Source of the DNA: Pseudomonadota bacterium
Lineage (GTDB): Bacteria; Pseudomonadota; Alphaproteobacteria; Rhizobiales; Hyphomicrobiaceae
Direction of reading: 5' to 3'
Length of the DNA: 64,000 nucleotides
NCBI GenBank assembly: GCA_018242215.1
Contig: JAFECG010000005.1
Span: 1-64,000 of the forward strand
Shown: piece by piece, positions 54,346 to 63,933 of the stretch
Layout: each line of letters starts with the position of its first letter
Numbering within the stretch: position 1 is the stretch's first letter
Program-made: the position numbers and the translations under genes
Notes under the pieces: model-generated
The model's input: only the letters and a program-made list of their open reading frames with translations
Database searches by the model: none
What the model was told of the DNA's origin: nothing

Positions 54346-55080
54346 TCACCGGAGATTGGGACCGCTGGCGTCGAACTTCGTAAAGTCGACCAGCGTGCCG
54401 AGCATCTGCAGGTAGGCGACCACCGCATCCAACTCGGTCGGCTGGAGATTGTCGCCTTGCGCGCCGTCGAACTTGCGGACCTGCGCCTTCGGATAGCGTT
54501 TCAGAAGGGCTTTCGCTTCGCTCGAGTCGGACTTGATCTGGGCCAGGATGTCCGTCTTCGCGTCGGCGATCATCTCGTCCGTATAAGGAACGCCGATCTC
54601 CTGCATGGTTTTCATCTTGGCAGCGATATTGCCGTAGTCGAGCGGCGTCTTTTCGAGGAACGGGTAACCCGGCATGATCGACGTCGGAACGACCGAGCGC
54701 GGATCACGCAGGTGCTCGACGTGCCAGGCGTCCGAATACTTGCCGCCGACGCGCGCCAGATCGGGCCCCGTACGCTTCGAGCCCCATTGGAACGGATGAT
54801 CGTACATGCTTTCGGCGGCCAGCGAATAATGGCCATAGCGCTCGATCTCGTCACGCAACGAACGGATCATCTGGCTATGACAATTGTAGCAACCTTCGCG
54901 GACGTAAATATCGCGACCCGCAAGCTCGAGCGGCGAATAAGGCCGCATGCCCTCGACTTTCTCGATCGTCGACTTCAGCCAGAACAGCGGCGCAATTTCG
55001 ATGATGCCGCCGATCGATACGACGATCAGTACGGCGATCAAAAGAATGAGCGAGTTCTTCTCGAAGACTTCGTGTTTCAT
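54346..55080 (-). CDS. ccoO: cbb3 oxidase monohaem cytochrome c subunit II
   Basis: 244 aa from the ATG at 55080 (MKHEVFEKN, the usual CcoO start); the ATG 15 bp upstream overlaps the ccoN stop and is less likely. One TM helix ([19 protein letters not shown]), then the haem site CYNCHSQ and conserved [13 protein letters not shown]. It carries electrons from CcoP to CcoN. Placed between ccoN and ccoQ. Confidence 0.95.
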   Translation of the reverse strand: MKHEVFEKNSLILLIAVLIVVSIGGIIEIAPLFWLKSTIEKVEGMRPYSPLELAGRDIYVREGCYNCHSQMIRSLRDEIERYGHYSLAAESMYDHPFQWGSKRTGPDLARVGGKYSDAWHVEHLRDPRSVVPTSIMPGYPFLEKTPLDYGNIAAKMKTMQEIGVPYTDEMIADAKTDILAQIKSDSSEAKALLKRYPKAQVRKFDGAQGDNLQPTELDAVVAYLQMLGTLVDFTKFDASGPNLR

Positions 55081-55091
55081 GGCGCGCCCTC

Positions 55092-56780
55092 TCATTCTGC
55101 CGGAGCGGCGACGACGCCGGGGCGGAATTCAGGAGCGGCGGCAACGCGCGGCTGATCCTTGAGATCGACCGGCTGATCTCCCCGGATCGTACGCCAGACG
55201 TTGTAGGCCATGATCACGCCGCCGAGCAGGAAGAGCAGGCCGCCCGTCGCACGGATCACGTACGGCCAATGCAGCGCTTCCACCGTCTCAATGAACGAAT
55301 ACTTCAAGAAGCCGAGGTGATCGTAGGCGCGCCACATCAGACCCTGCGTGATGCCTGCGACCCACATCGACGTGATGTAGAGGACGATGCCGATCGTCGC
55401 GAGCCAGAAGTGCCATTCGACGAGGCGCATCGAGTAGAGTCCTTGCCGCTTCCACAGCCACGGCACCATGCAGTAGACGGCGCCGAACGAGATCATCCCC
55501 ACCCAACCGAGCGCGCCGGAATGCACGTGGCCGATGGTCCAGTCCGTATAGTGGGACAGCGAGTTCACCGCCTTGATCGACATCAGAGGACCTTCGAACG
55601 TCGACATGCCGTAGAAGGCAACGGAGACGACGAGGAGGCGGATGACCGGATCCGTCCGCAGGCGATCCCAGGCTCCGGAGAGTGTCATCAGGCCATTGAT
55701 CATGCCGCCCCACGACGGCATCCAGAGCATGATCGAGAACGTCATGCCGAGCGTCTGCGCCCAATCGGGTAACGCGGTATAGTGCAGGTGGTGAGGGCCC
55801 GCCCAGATATAGAGGAAGATCAGCGACCAGAAATGCACGATCGAAAGCCGATAGGAATAGATCGGCCGCTCCGCGCGTTTCGGAATGAAGTAGTACATGA
55901 TGCCGAGGAAGCCGGCCGTCAGCAGGAAGCCGACCGCGTTGTGGCCGTACCACCACTGGGTCATCGCGCCCTGGACGCCAGGGAACAGCGGGTAGCTTTC
56001 AGATCCCAAGAGCGACACCGGAAGCGCGAGATTGTTGACGATGTGCAGCATTGCAATCGTCACGATGAACGCGAGATAGAACCAGTTCGCGACGTAGATG
56101 TGCGGTTCCTGGCGCTTGGCGAGCGTGCCCATGAAGACGAGCAGATAGGCGACCCAGACGATCGTCAGCCAGATGTCGGCGTACCATTCGGGCTCGGCGT
56201 ATTCCTTGCTCTGGGTGATTCCGAGAACGTAGCCCGAGGCCGCAATCAGGATGAAGAGCTGATAGCCCCACACGACGAACCAAGGGGCCCACTTGCCGGG
56301 GAGCCGGGCTCGGCACGTCCGCTGAACCACGTAGAGCGAAGTGGCGATCAGCGCGTTTCCGCCGAAAGCGAAAACGACCGCCGACGTGTGCACCGGCCGC
56401 AAGCGGCCGAAGTTGGTCCACGGCAGATCGAAATTGAACCACGGGAATGCGAGCTGCCAGGCAATCACGTCGCCCGCGAGAAATCCGACGACGCCCCAAA
56501 TGACACAGGCGATCGTCGCGACTTTCACGGGCCCGTCAAAATATCCGGTCGCGTGATCGGCCTGGGGGTCCGTCGGATGAGAGAGAACATAGAAGAATGC
56601 CGCTGCGCTCGCCGCGAGCAGGAACAAGCCATGCAGCCGCATCCCGCCGTCCACGCCGGCGACGGCCAAAATCAGTCCGATCACTGAGAAGAGCAACGCG
56701 CTCCCCATCGCCAGCATGTCGCTCATGCCAGACCATTCCTCGGACGTATCTTTCACAGCATCCCTCCCGGAGCGCGTCAT
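55092..56780 (-). CDS. ccoN: cbb3-type cytochrome c oxidase catalytic subunit I
   Basis: 562 aa, about 12-14 TM helices. Haem and copper ligands are visible: [36 protein letters not shown] and [10 protein letters not shown], giving the conserved set of histidines for haem b, haem b3 and CuB. This is the proton-pumping, high-affinity oxygen-reducing subunit. First gene of the ccoNOQPGHIS operon. Other in-frame ATGs exist (codons 19 and 22); the first is kept. An FNR/FixK box is centred 60 bp upstream. Confidence 0.97.
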   Translation of the reverse strand: MTRSGRDAVKDTSEEWSGMSDMLAMGSALLFSVIGLILAVAGVDGGMRLHGLFLLAASAAAFFYVLSHPTDPQADHATGYFDGPVKVATIACVIWGVVGFLAGDVIAWQLAFPWFNFDLPWTNFGRLRPVHTSAVVFAFGGNALIATSLYVVQRTCRARLPGKWAPWFVVWGYQLFILIAASGYVLGITQSKEYAEPEWYADIWLTIVWVAYLLVFMGTLAKRQEPHIYVANWFYLAFIVTIAMLHIVNNLALPVSLLGSESYPLFPGVQGAMTQWWYGHNAVGFLLTAGFLGIMYYFIPKRAERPIYSYRLSIVHFWSLIFLYIWAGPHHLHYTALPDWAQTLGMTFSIMLWMPSWGGMINGLMTLSGAWDRLRTDPVIRLLVVSVAFYGMSTFEGPLMSIKAVNSLSHYTDWTIGHVHSGALGWVGMISFGAVYCMVPWLWKRQGLYSMRLVEWHFWLATIGIVLYITSMWVAGITQGLMWRAYDHLGFLKYSFIETVEALHWPYVIRATGGLLFLLGGVIMAYNVWRTIRGDQPVDLKDQPRVAAAPEFRPGVVAAPAE

Positions 56781-56833
56781 TCCGACGTCATTTCAGCTAT
56801 GTCAGCTGATCATTCGTTTAGAGATGTATCGCC

Positions 56834-56847
56834 TTGACCTTCGTCAA
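56834..56847 (-). promoter_or_regulatory. FNR/FixK-type box upstream of ccoN
   Basis: Perfect palindrome TTGACCTTCGTCAA (TTGAC-N4-GTCAA), matching the FnrL/FixK consensus. Centred about 60 bp before the ccoN ATG, which leaves room for a class II start site some 41 bp downstream. Implies oxygen-responsive control of the oxidase. Confidence 0.82.
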
Positions 56848-56989
56848 TGTCGCTGCGACCTCTGATGCGTTGCATGTGTGTTGAAGGCTCGATCGCTGAT
56901 CGAGCGCACACTTCGCATCCATCGATGATGAGCGAGAAAGCGGGAGCGCGCGATTTACGCGACTGTGCGCCGCAGGTCGGTGCGATCCA

Positions 56990-58900
56990 TCACGGCCAGA
57001 GTGCTGCCGCGACAATTCTTCTGACGTAGGAGTCTGCACCCGCGACGGAGAGATGCGAGGAGTCGAAATAGACGGGCTTTCCGTCGAGTTCGCCCCTGCA
57101 CCCGGAGGTGTCGCAGATCAAAGGGTAAAACGGCAGGTAGGTCGCGCCGTGGGAAGCCGCGAATTTCGCGATTTCAACGTCGTCTTTCTGCAGCTCTCGA
57201 AGATCGGCTGGAAAGCGATAGGATTCCGGATCAATGCCGAACGTGCTCAAGCGTGCTAGGGTTTCCGGAACGGGTACGCCGCCGGGATATGCGGGTGCCG
57301 TTCCGATCAAAAAGAGCCGATGACCGGCACGGTGCAGCCGATCCAATTCGTCCGCTAGCCCTTGAAGATATTTCTTGCGGGCCTCGTTCTTCCCATAGTC
57401 CCAGCCGACCGCGAGCAATATGGTCGTCGGAGGTGCCGATGTGAGAAGCTCCGTGACGGCCGCATTACGCTTACTGCACTTCGGGGTATTGCGCGCATGG
57501 AAATTCAATACTGCCGGGCAGCCCGACGTCGTAAATTCGCGCACCGCTTGATGATGGGCGACGGAGACCTTTGACAGCGCGAAGCTCAACTCGATGCCGT
57601 GGCTATCGCCGTAAACGACGATCGCTGGATCGCTTGCGTTGCCGAGCACGCACGACTTATCGAGCGGCCCGCGATCCTTCGTTTCGAAATGGCAAGGCCC
57701 CCGCTCCGGACTGAAGTCGTCGACGGCGTCTGCAAGTTTCTGCGTCGCCTCGGGAAAGCGCGAAGGCCAACCACCCGCCAACATCCCGACGAGCGCGACG
57801 GCGGTGATCGCAGCCAGGCTCACACCGTTCCATGTAAAAATCGCGGTGCGCGAGATCCGATAGCGGTGTTTTAGGCGGAACGGCTGTTCGACGTAGCGCC
57901 AGCTGAAGATTGCTAACGCAAATGTTGCGGCAACAATCAGAATTGGATGCGCCTCTGAAAAGACAGACGGCGTCAGCAAATGAGCCGAGACGATGAGCGG
58001 CCAGTGCCAAAGATAAAGACTGTAGGAAATCAGGCCGATGAACGGCAACGGCGGCAGCTTCAGAATGCGCGCCACGATCGTGTCCTGACCTGCCCCGCTC
58101 CAGATCACGAGTGCCGCTCCGATGGTCGGCATAAGCGCATAGGCACCCGGGTATTTCAGCGCGGAACTCATGGCCGTGATCGAGATGACAATCGCGGCGA
58201 GGCCCAGGATCCCGGCACCTTCTTTCATCCAGCGCGCGGTGGGCGGCGGAACGAAGCGCAATGCGATCACGGCGCCACATAGGAGCTGCCAGGCCCGCGT
58301 CGGCAGGAGAAAGAAGGCGGCCCTCTCATGCGCGGGCGTGAGGAGAATGCAAGACACCAGCGAAGCGACGGCAATTCCCCACAGGACCAGCGCCATTCGC
58401 CGTCGGCCGAACCAGAACAGTGCAGCAAGGATGATGGGATAGAGGATATAAAACTGCTCCTCGACGCCGAGGCTCCACGTGTGCAGCAACAGTTGAGTTT
58501 GCGCCGACGGGCCGAAATAAGCGTCCTGGGTGAAGAACAGGATGTTGCTGCAGGAGAAGGCCGCAGCCAGAAGCGTCCGCAGATACCTCAGCAGCTCTTC
58601 TGGGAACAGAAAGAAAGTTGCGAAGAGTGTCGTCGTGGCAAGCACGAAAATCAAGGCAGGCACGATCCGCCGTATTCGCCGCTCGTAGAAATTCACGAGC
58701 GAAAATTCATTCCGCTCGAGATCGCCGGCGATTTGCAACGTGATGAAGAAGCCCGACAGGACAAAGAAGATGTCGACGCCGACGAAACCGCCGCTCGTTG
58801 CAGGCGTGCCGAGGTGAAACAGCATGACCGAAAGGACCGCCACTGCACGCAGCCCGTCGAGATCCGCGCGATAAGCCGAACGGTCATTCGGAACCGACAT
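56990..58900 (-). CDS. OafA-type acyltransferase 3 with C-terminal SGNH domain
   Basis: 636 aa. Acyltransferase-3 membrane domain (about 1-350): YRADLDGLRAVAVLSVMLFHLG with the catalytic His, then FVGVDIFFVLSGFFIT and about ten helices. The periplasmic SGNH esterase-like domain (about 390-636) has GDSHGIEL (Ser) and DSSHLSVAGADSYV (Asp/His). The family O-acetylates lipopolysaccharide, capsule or peptidoglycan. It ends near the ccoN upstream region; no direct functional link is evident. Divergent from the gene at 59149. Confidence 0.92.
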   Translation of the reverse strand: MSVPNDRSAYRADLDGLRAVAVLSVMLFHLGTPATSGGFVGVDIFFVLSGFFITLQIAGDLERNEFSLVNFYERRIRRIVPALIFVLATTTLFATFFLFPEELLRYLRTLLAAAFSCSNILFFTQDAYFGPSAQTQLLLHTWSLGVEEQFYILYPIILAALFWFGRRRMALVLWGIAVASLVSCILLTPAHERAAFFLLPTRAWQLLCGAVIALRFVPPPTARWMKEGAGILGLAAIVISITAMSSALKYPGAYALMPTIGAALVIWSGAGQDTIVARILKLPPLPFIGLISYSLYLWHWPLIVSAHLLTPSVFSEAHPILIVAATFALAIFSWRYVEQPFRLKHRYRISRTAIFTWNGVSLAAITAVALVGMLAGGWPSRFPEATQKLADAVDDFSPERGPCHFETKDRGPLDKSCVLGNASDPAIVVYGDSHGIELSFALSKVSVAHHQAVREFTTSGCPAVLNFHARNTPKCSKRNAAVTELLTSAPPTTILLAVGWDYGKNEARKKYLQGLADELDRLHRAGHRLFLIGTAPAYPGGVPVPETLARLSTFGIDPESYRFPADLRELQKDDVEIAKFAASHGATYLPFYPLICDTSGCRGELDGKPVYFDSSHLSVAGADSYVRRIVAAALWP

Positions 58901-59148
58901 CCCGTCTCCCCCCTTTCATTCCCGCCGCAAAATTATACACTTTCAAAAAGGGAGAAAGTTACAATCTTCCCGATCGCGGCGCTGCGTCGAGAAGGGCGGG
59001 ATCAGTGAGGGGCGCGGGCGCTGTTGCCACTGTCTAGCCGTCGTTTTGCAGTCGTTCACATGTTTTCAATAGGCGCGCGCTTCCCTTCGTGGTTGACTAA
59101 TGGCTTAGTCCTGCGGTCGAATCGACCGATGCTCGGGAAACGCCAAAG

Positions 59149-60138
59149 GTGTCAGCAAAAAAAACGATCGTCATCGTGCCGGCGCTCGCGCGGAAGCTCC
59201 ACGGCAGCGGCAAGATGCTCCCCAGCTTCTTCATGCCGATCCTTACCGGAATCGCCGCCGAGCGCGGTTTCAATGTGCGCGTCGTAAATCAGCCGTGGCA
59301 ATTCGCGTTCGGACCAACCATCCCGAATGTGGCTGCGATCATTGCGATTTATAATGAAGAGTTTCCGTCTCAAATCCGTACAACCCGCCTCCTCGAACGG
59401 CGCGTGGATCTCAGCTATCGCGAGGCGTTGTTTTTTCCGCGCACCGCGCTTGGACGTACCGTCGGCAACAAGTTCGCGGCGAACGCACTTTTGGGCGGCG
59501 TCGTCCCAATGCCTCGCGTCATCACTCGCGCAAGCAGCGAGCGCGTATTTTCGAACGCCGCGGATACGAACAGTGCAGCCGTCCAGATTTTAAGCGGGAA
59601 CGCCGCGCTCGACTCCACGCGCTACAATACGGATTTCGTCGATACCGTTCATGAGCATCGCGGCAAGCGGTATTATGTCTGTCTGCGCACGATGTGCGTC
59701 GGGACGGACATGGTCGGCGTGTTTGTGAGAGCCAGACCGGAAAGCGACGGCATACCGTCGGTCCACGACAAGGATACTCCGCTCGAGCCGGACCTCCTCA
59801 ACGCGCTTTACGACAAACTCGTTTCGCCTCACCGGGCGCGGCTTGCAGCAATGTGTTGCGCAATCGGTGAAGTCCTGGGGCTCGGCTTCTTCGCGCATGA
59901 CATTCTGCCCGAGCGCGACACGGGCAAATACTATCTGTGCGAAACCGGCGTGAAATTTCACGACTGGACGATCCGTGACCGGCTCTGGCCCATCCGCAAT
60001 GACATCGTCTTCGGCCAGGACTTCTGTGAAGAAGGATGCCAACGCGCGGTGCAGAGCTTCTTCAATCAACTTGAGGCGCGCCGTGCCTCGTGCGCACCGG
60101 CGTTCGACATGCCCGAAGCGCACACTGCGGCCGCGTAG
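59149..60138 (+). CDS. Unidentified protein, possibly ATP-grasp-like
   Basis: 329 aa from a GTG start with AAGG just before it. No family named with certainty. Opens with a strand of Rossmann-like character (KTIVIVPALARKLHGSGK). The C-terminal third has GLGFFAHDILPERDTGKYYLCETGVKFH, which resembles the beta-hairpin with acidic metal ligands of ATP-grasp ligases. No signal or TM. 227 bp upstream of a GT61 gene on the same strand; these two may act together in capsule or cell-surface decoration. The 248 bp before it hold no gene. Confidence 0.6.
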   Translation: MSAKKTIVIVPALARKLHGSGKMLPSFFMPILTGIAAERGFNVRVVNQPWQFAFGPTIPNVAAIIAIYNEEFPSQIRTTRLLERRVDLSYREALFFPRTALGRTVGNKFAANALLGGVVPMPRVITRASSERVFSNAADTNSAAVQILSGNAALDSTRYNTDFVDTVHEHRGKRYYVCLRTMCVGTDMVGVFVRARPESDGIPSVHDKDTPLEPDLLNALYDKLVSPHRARLAAMCCAIGEVLGLGFFAHDILPERDTGKYYLCETGVKFHDWTIRDRLWPIRNDIVFGQDFCEEGCQRAVQSFFNQLEARRASCAPAFDMPEAHTAAA

Positions 60139-60365
60139 GCCGTCACAAAGCAGGCCGATGATTTCGTCGCCTCTCATCCGAGAGCCAACAGAAAACGGCG
60201 CTCAATCTCGTTTCCGAGGCGAAGGCAATCTCTTTCGATCGTGGGACCTGATGCTCTAGCGCCGGCGCAGTTGATATATGTTGTTAAGTGAAATCTTGAT
60301 TTTGCTTCAGCGCAGATCAGGCGCAGCTTATTTGCTCCCTGGACGGATATTCGAGGGATGCCCTG

Positions 60366-61577
60366 ATGAATATTCTCGATCATATTTTTCACACCGGCCG
60401 TCGATCGCCACGGCATTTGGCACTTCCGAGGACAGTGAGAAAGGCCGAGTTCTCCAAGGTTCCAACACTTGATGCTCTTCTCGAACATGACAGCCCACCC
60501 TCGTATTGGCTGCCATTTCCGTCCGACACCCGAACATTGCCGCCGGCCCGCCCTCTCGTCATGCCTGCAACGGATGAGATCGAGGGCATTCATACTCAAA
60601 CACCGGATATGCCACACATCGTGGTCGCCGCGTTTTCGAACGTCGTTGTGTCAGGGCGTTCGATCGTCGGCTCGGATACGGAAACCTTTTCGATCGCGCA
60701 TCCCGTGATGCCCGTCTACCAGTCGATGTATCTGGAAAATGGCTGGACGGATGGTTTTCCTCATAGCTTGAGCGGCAAGGCGGAACGCCCGGTCGATGAA
60801 ACGTGTGTCCTGGTCTCACATTTCAATTCTGGCGTTTACGGGCATTGGCTTCTGGAGTGCCTTCCCAAGTTGCTTTTGCTCAGAACCCTTCTGCCTCTTC
60901 TTCCTCCCGTCTCCATTCTGCTGCCGGAAACGAGCAAAGAATTCATTCGCAAATGGTGCGAACTGCTTGTGCCTGAGATCCCAATCCTCGAGTACGACGA
61001 CAGCATGACTTACGTGGTCTGCAAGAGCCTTCTGATCCCCGGGCAATTGTGTTCGCGCAATGGTTTTTTTCACCCGATCATGAACGATTACCTGGAAGAC
61101 GTCGTTGGTTTGGCTGCCGCGCCCCAGCGAACGGCCGAGCACTTGTACATTACACGTGAGTGCCAGAGCCGTTTTCGGTTCATGAGGAACCGCGATGAAA
61201 TCGAAGACATAGCACGCGAGAAAGGGCTCACCCTTATCAGCCCTGAAACGCTTCCGCTCGGAGAGCAAATATCGCTTTTTGCAAACTGCAAGACCATCAC
61301 CGGGGAGTTCGGCTCGGCTCTCCACAACTCCATGTTCGCACCACTGGAAACACCCGTTCTCGCGTTAAACTGGATTGCCGGATACCAGTCTCGCGTCGCG
61401 CATCTTCGCTCGCAGCCGACCGGCTATCTCTTGCCGGACGATGGTCCGCTAAAGTGGGACCGAGAACTTGCGGATATCGCAAGAGGCTACACAATCGACC
61501 CGCTTCGCTTCTCCGAGACTTTGGACAAACATCTCAGCCGCGATACCAAGAGTGTGGCGCAGACCGGAATGCACTAG
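60366..61577 (+). CDS. Glycosyltransferase family 61 protein
   Basis: 403 aa. The DUF563/GT61 core is clear in the C-terminal two thirds: SGVYGHWLLECLPKLLLL, LYITRECQSRFRFMRN, LISPETLPLGEQISLFANCKTI and GEFGSALHNSMFAPLETPVLALNW. GT61 members include xylosyltransferases and capsular polysaccharide enzymes. ATG start. Cytosolic or membrane-peripheral. The preceding 227 bp contain nothing recognised. A hairpin follows its stop. Confidence 0.85.
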   Translation: MNILDHIFHTGRRSPRHLALPRTVRKAEFSKVPTLDALLEHDSPPSYWLPFPSDTRTLPPARPLVMPATDEIEGIHTQTPDMPHIVVAAFSNVVVSGRSIVGSDTETFSIAHPVMPVYQSMYLENGWTDGFPHSLSGKAERPVDETCVLVSHFNSGVYGHWLLECLPKLLLLRTLLPLLPPVSILLPETSKEFIRKWCELLVPEIPILEYDDSMTYVVCKSLLIPGQLCSRNGFFHPIMNDYLEDVVGLAAAPQRTAEHLYITRECQSRFRFMRNRDEIEDIAREKGLTLISPETLPLGEQISLFANCKTITGEFGSALHNSMFAPLETPVLALNWIAGYQSRVAHLRSQPTGYLLPDDGPLKWDRELADIARGYTIDPLRFSETLDKHLSRDTKSVAQTGMH

Positions 61578-61604
61578 CTTGAGCGGAAGTCGGATCGCTC
61601 AAGC
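61577..61604 (+). terminator. Terminator-like hairpin after the GT61 gene
   Basis: Perfect 9-bp stem GCTTGAGCG / CGCTCAAGC with a 10-nt loop beginning at the stop codon. No strong U-run follows, so termination is uncertain. A second 8-bp hairpin (CAAGCTTC / GAAGCTTG) lies at 61634-61657. Confidence 0.4.
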
Positions 61605-61670
61605 ATATTCGATTTCCACGCTCGCCTCTTGCGCAAGCTTCTCCCTCGGGAAGCTTGGCCATTGAAATAG

Positions 61671-61717
61671 TGGCTGGGATGGGAGGGTTCGAACCTCCGA
61701 ATGGCGGAATCAAAATC
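61671..61717. repeat. Direct repeat, distal att-like copy of tRNA-Gln 3' part
   Basis: 47 bp identical to 63503-63549, starting TGGCTGGGATGGGAGGG. It contains the CCA complement, T-arm and part of the anticodon arm, then diverges. ATTGAAA is also shared just outside it. Confidence 0.85.
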
Positions 61718-61930
61718 TCTGATGCATTCAATGATTTCAAGGCGCATTCAGACTTTTTGATCGCAAACTCGGCGATTAGCAGCCAAAGGCTTAGCATCGC
61801 TTGTCTGAATAACTGGGAGCCAATCGTTGCGGGAAATTGCGAGGCAATCGCACCGCACTCATGTGTGCGTCTCAACATGATGCAGATTTGTTGCGGGTTT
61901 ATCCCCGCAATCCACATAGCCGTGAAGAAT

Positions 61931-62016
61931 ATTTTCACACGGTCTGTGGAAACGCCACTGTTGTTTTCATTCGCAAAATCGATCGCAAATTTGGCTTTTC
62001 CACACACCTATCCACA
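61931..62016. other. Cluster of DnaA-box-like sites
   Basis: Against the consensus TTWTNCACA there is one exact match, TTTTCCACA (61996-62004), and three with a single mismatch: ATTTTCACA (61931-61939), TGTGGAAAC on the reverse strand (61945-61953) and CTATCCACA (62008-62016). Four sites in 86 bp within the mini-island suggest an origin remnant or DnaA-controlled promoter ahead of the RhuM gene. Confidence 0.4.
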
Positions 62017-62246
62017 GTTGGCGATATGAGCGGTGACGGTTGACCGGGGGCTCGAACAGCCTCAGGCTTAGAATCATTCGGCCGCAAGCCAACTTTGCGA
62101 GGCAGCTTGCGGCCGAACTTGAAAAAGACCGAGCAGCGCGAGGGCCGCTGATCACATTGGAAGACTGCACCGTTCGCTGTGGATGTCAACTGATGGGTTA
62201 TGCGCGCCCCCCTGATCGGATGAATGAACCGATCGGAGATGAAGCA

Positions 62247-63248
62247 ATGTCAGACCAGTCGAACGAACCTCAGCTTCCCAACGCGCTGATATACATTACC
62301 GCTAAGGGTGCTCGTATCGAATTTCGTGTTGATGCAACGCACGAAACGATGTGGCTAACTCAGGCCCAAATCTCAGAACTCTTTGGCCGGGACGTTTCAG
62401 TGATCTCGCGCCACATAGCGGCCATTATTGAAGAGGGCGAACTCGAGGAGGAGAGCAATTTGCAAAAAATGCAAATTGCTGGCTCGACCAAGCCGGTCAC
62501 GCTCTACAACCTCGACATGATCATAAGTGTCGGGTACCGCGTCAACTCAAAGCAAGGCACCCTATTCCGAAAATGGGCAACGGCGGCCTTGGTTCAATTA
62601 GTAACCAAAGGATTCGTAGTCGACGCTGATAAGCTAAAAGGCAACGTAGATCGGCTTCGCGAACTTCGCGAGATCATCCGGGACATACGCTCGGATGAGG
62701 CGAATATGTATGCCGAACTCCGACACATCTGCGCGATGTGCCAAGACTATGACCCAAAATCGAAGACTTGCCAGGAGTTCTTCGCAAACTTTCAGAACCG
62801 ACTTCTCTACGCTGTAACTGAACATACTTCGGCGGAGCTTATAAAAGCGCGCGCCAATTCCAAATCGGAAAACATGGGGCTGACGGCTTGGAAGGGCGAT
62901 CGCGTTCTGAAATCCGACACCGACGTGGCCAAGAACTATCTCGGCAGAATTGAACTCCAAGATCTCAATCGCCTTGTCGGAATGGTGCTCGATTTCTTTG
63001 AGGACCAGACGGAACGCGGTCTGCTCGTAACAATGACTGACGCCGAAACAAAGTTGAGCGAGATCCTAACCGTCAACAAGCGGGTCATGCTGAAGGGCTT
63101 TGGACACGTTACGGCGAAGAAAGCCAAGGACCATGCTCATGCGCAATACGATCTGTACAAAGAAACACTGAGAATGAAGAACGTCACCGAATTGGGCGAA
63201 GCTGCGAAGGCACTTCCAAAACCTCGTAGGGGCAAAAATTCCGCCTAG
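62247..63248 (+). CDS. RhuM-family (virulence RhuM/Fic-associated) protein
   Basis: 333 aa from the ATG at 62247, with GGAG 8 nt upstream; the long frame begins at a poor TTG at 62040. The N-terminal RhuM domain has the winged-helix-like MWLTQAQISELFGRDVSVISRHI, then VTLYNLDMIISVGYRVNSKQGTLFRKWAT. The C-terminal region has GLTAWKGDRVLKSDTDVAKNYL and TLSEI-like helices. RhuM proteins are common cargo of genomic islands in Salmonella and other bacteria, and are often near toxin-antitoxin or restriction genes; the function is unresolved. Lower GC than neighbours supports acquisition by transfer. Confidence 0.88.
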   Translation: MSDQSNEPQLPNALIYITAKGARIEFRVDATHETMWLTQAQISELFGRDVSVISRHIAAIIEEGELEEESNLQKMQIAGSTKPVTLYNLDMIISVGYRVNSKQGTLFRKWATAALVQLVTKGFVVDADKLKGNVDRLRELREIIRDIRSDEANMYAELRHICAMCQDYDPKSKTCQEFFANFQNRLLYAVTEHTSAELIKARANSKSENMGLTAWKGDRVLKSDTDVAKNYLGRIELQDLNRLVGMVLDFFEDQTERGLLVTMTDAETKLSEILTVNKRVMLKGFGHVTAKKAKDHAHAQYDLYKETLRMKNVTELGEAAKALPKPRRGKNSA

Positions 63249-63286
63249 CATTCTCCGCCAATCCCTCAATCTCACAGGTGGTCGCA

Positions 63287-63312
63287 TCGGCAATTTTTGG
63301 AAAGATTGCCGA
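63287..63312 (+). terminator. Possible terminator hairpin after the RhuM gene
   Basis: Perfect 8-bp stem TCGGCAAT / ATTGCCGA with a 10-nt loop, 38 bp past the stop. No U-run follows, so assignment is tentative. Confidence 0.35.
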
Positions 63313-63502
63313 CTACGACGCACCACATCCTTTCGTAAGGCGGATTTTGCATCCGCGCGCGCCCCATCGGCGGGTTTGAAAAGCTGAATATAATCAGTGC
63401 GCATCATTTCTGAATCGGAACGAAAGCGGGGTAAGAGGCTGAATGCGCCCCCGACCAAGAGTCGAATACCGCTGATTGTGACAGCCTAAGTTATTGAAAC
63501 AT

Positions 63503-63549
63503 TGGCTGGGATGGGAGGGTTCGAACCTCCGAATGGCGGAATCAAAATC
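63503..63549. repeat. Direct repeat, tRNA-Gln-proximal att-like copy
   Basis: The 3' 47 bp of the intact tRNA-Gln gene, identical to 61671-61717. It forms the other boundary of the mini-island. Confidence 0.85.
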
Positions 63550-63577
63550 CGCTGCCTTACCACTTGGCTACATCCCA
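63503..63577 (-). tRNA. tRNA-Gln (anticodon TTG)
   Basis: 75 nt including an encoded CCA. The 7-bp acceptor stem is TGGGATG / CATCCCA. The D-arm is AGCCAAGTGGTAAGGC, the anticodon arm GCGGATTTTGATTCCGC has anticodon TTG, and the T-arm is GGAGGTTCGAACCTCC. The cloverleaf is fully paired. Its 3' half is duplicated at 61671-61717. Confidence 0.95.
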
Positions 63578-63856
63578 CCAGTGCGCGAGGAAAACCGGTG
63601 CCAGAGGCAACCGGAGGGCGGCACCATAGTCAGTCGTTCGCGACCGGGCAATGGCACGCGGCAAAGCGCGCCACGCCATTCAACAGCTTCCGGCGACGGG
63701 GCTTTTTCCCCATCCGCTCCCGGCCTTGCCATATGAAGAACCTCGTAAATTCGAGGATGCGAGACGCTTGCGGGACGACGTTCGGGTCGCTATAACCCGC
63801 GTCTCCCGGCACTCGACATGGCGCCGGGAAAGCCTAAATTCAGGCTGACGGTCGGG

Positions 63857-63933
63857 CGGAGCGTAGCGCAGCCTGGTAGCGCACTTGCTTCGGGAGCAAG
63901 GGGTCGGAGGTTCGAATCCTCTCGCTCCGACCA
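63857..63933 (+). tRNA. tRNA-Pro (anticodon CGG)
   Basis: 77 nt including CCA. The acceptor stem is CGGAGCG / CGCTCCG. The D-arm is AGCGCAGCCTGGTAGCGC, the anticodon arm CTTGCTTCGGGAGCAAG has loop TTCGGGA (anticodon CGG), and the T-arm is CGGAGGTTCGAATCCTCT. A well-formed cloverleaf near the right end of the window. Confidence 0.95.

Larger units (their letters stand above)
61671..63549. mobile_element. Mini-island at tRNA-Gln, flanked by 47-bp direct repeats
   Basis: About 1.9 kb lying just downstream of the 3' end of tRNA-Gln and ending in a second copy of the tRNA's 3' 47 bp. This is the geometry left by tyrosine-recombinase integration. The only gene recognised inside is a RhuM-family gene. 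No integrase is present, so it is probably a remnant or a passively mobilised element. Confidence 0.7.

Noticed and set aside
55782..56687. 301-codon plus-strand frame antisense to ccoN
   Set aside because: Charged, low-complexity shadow of the ccoN transmembrane gene.
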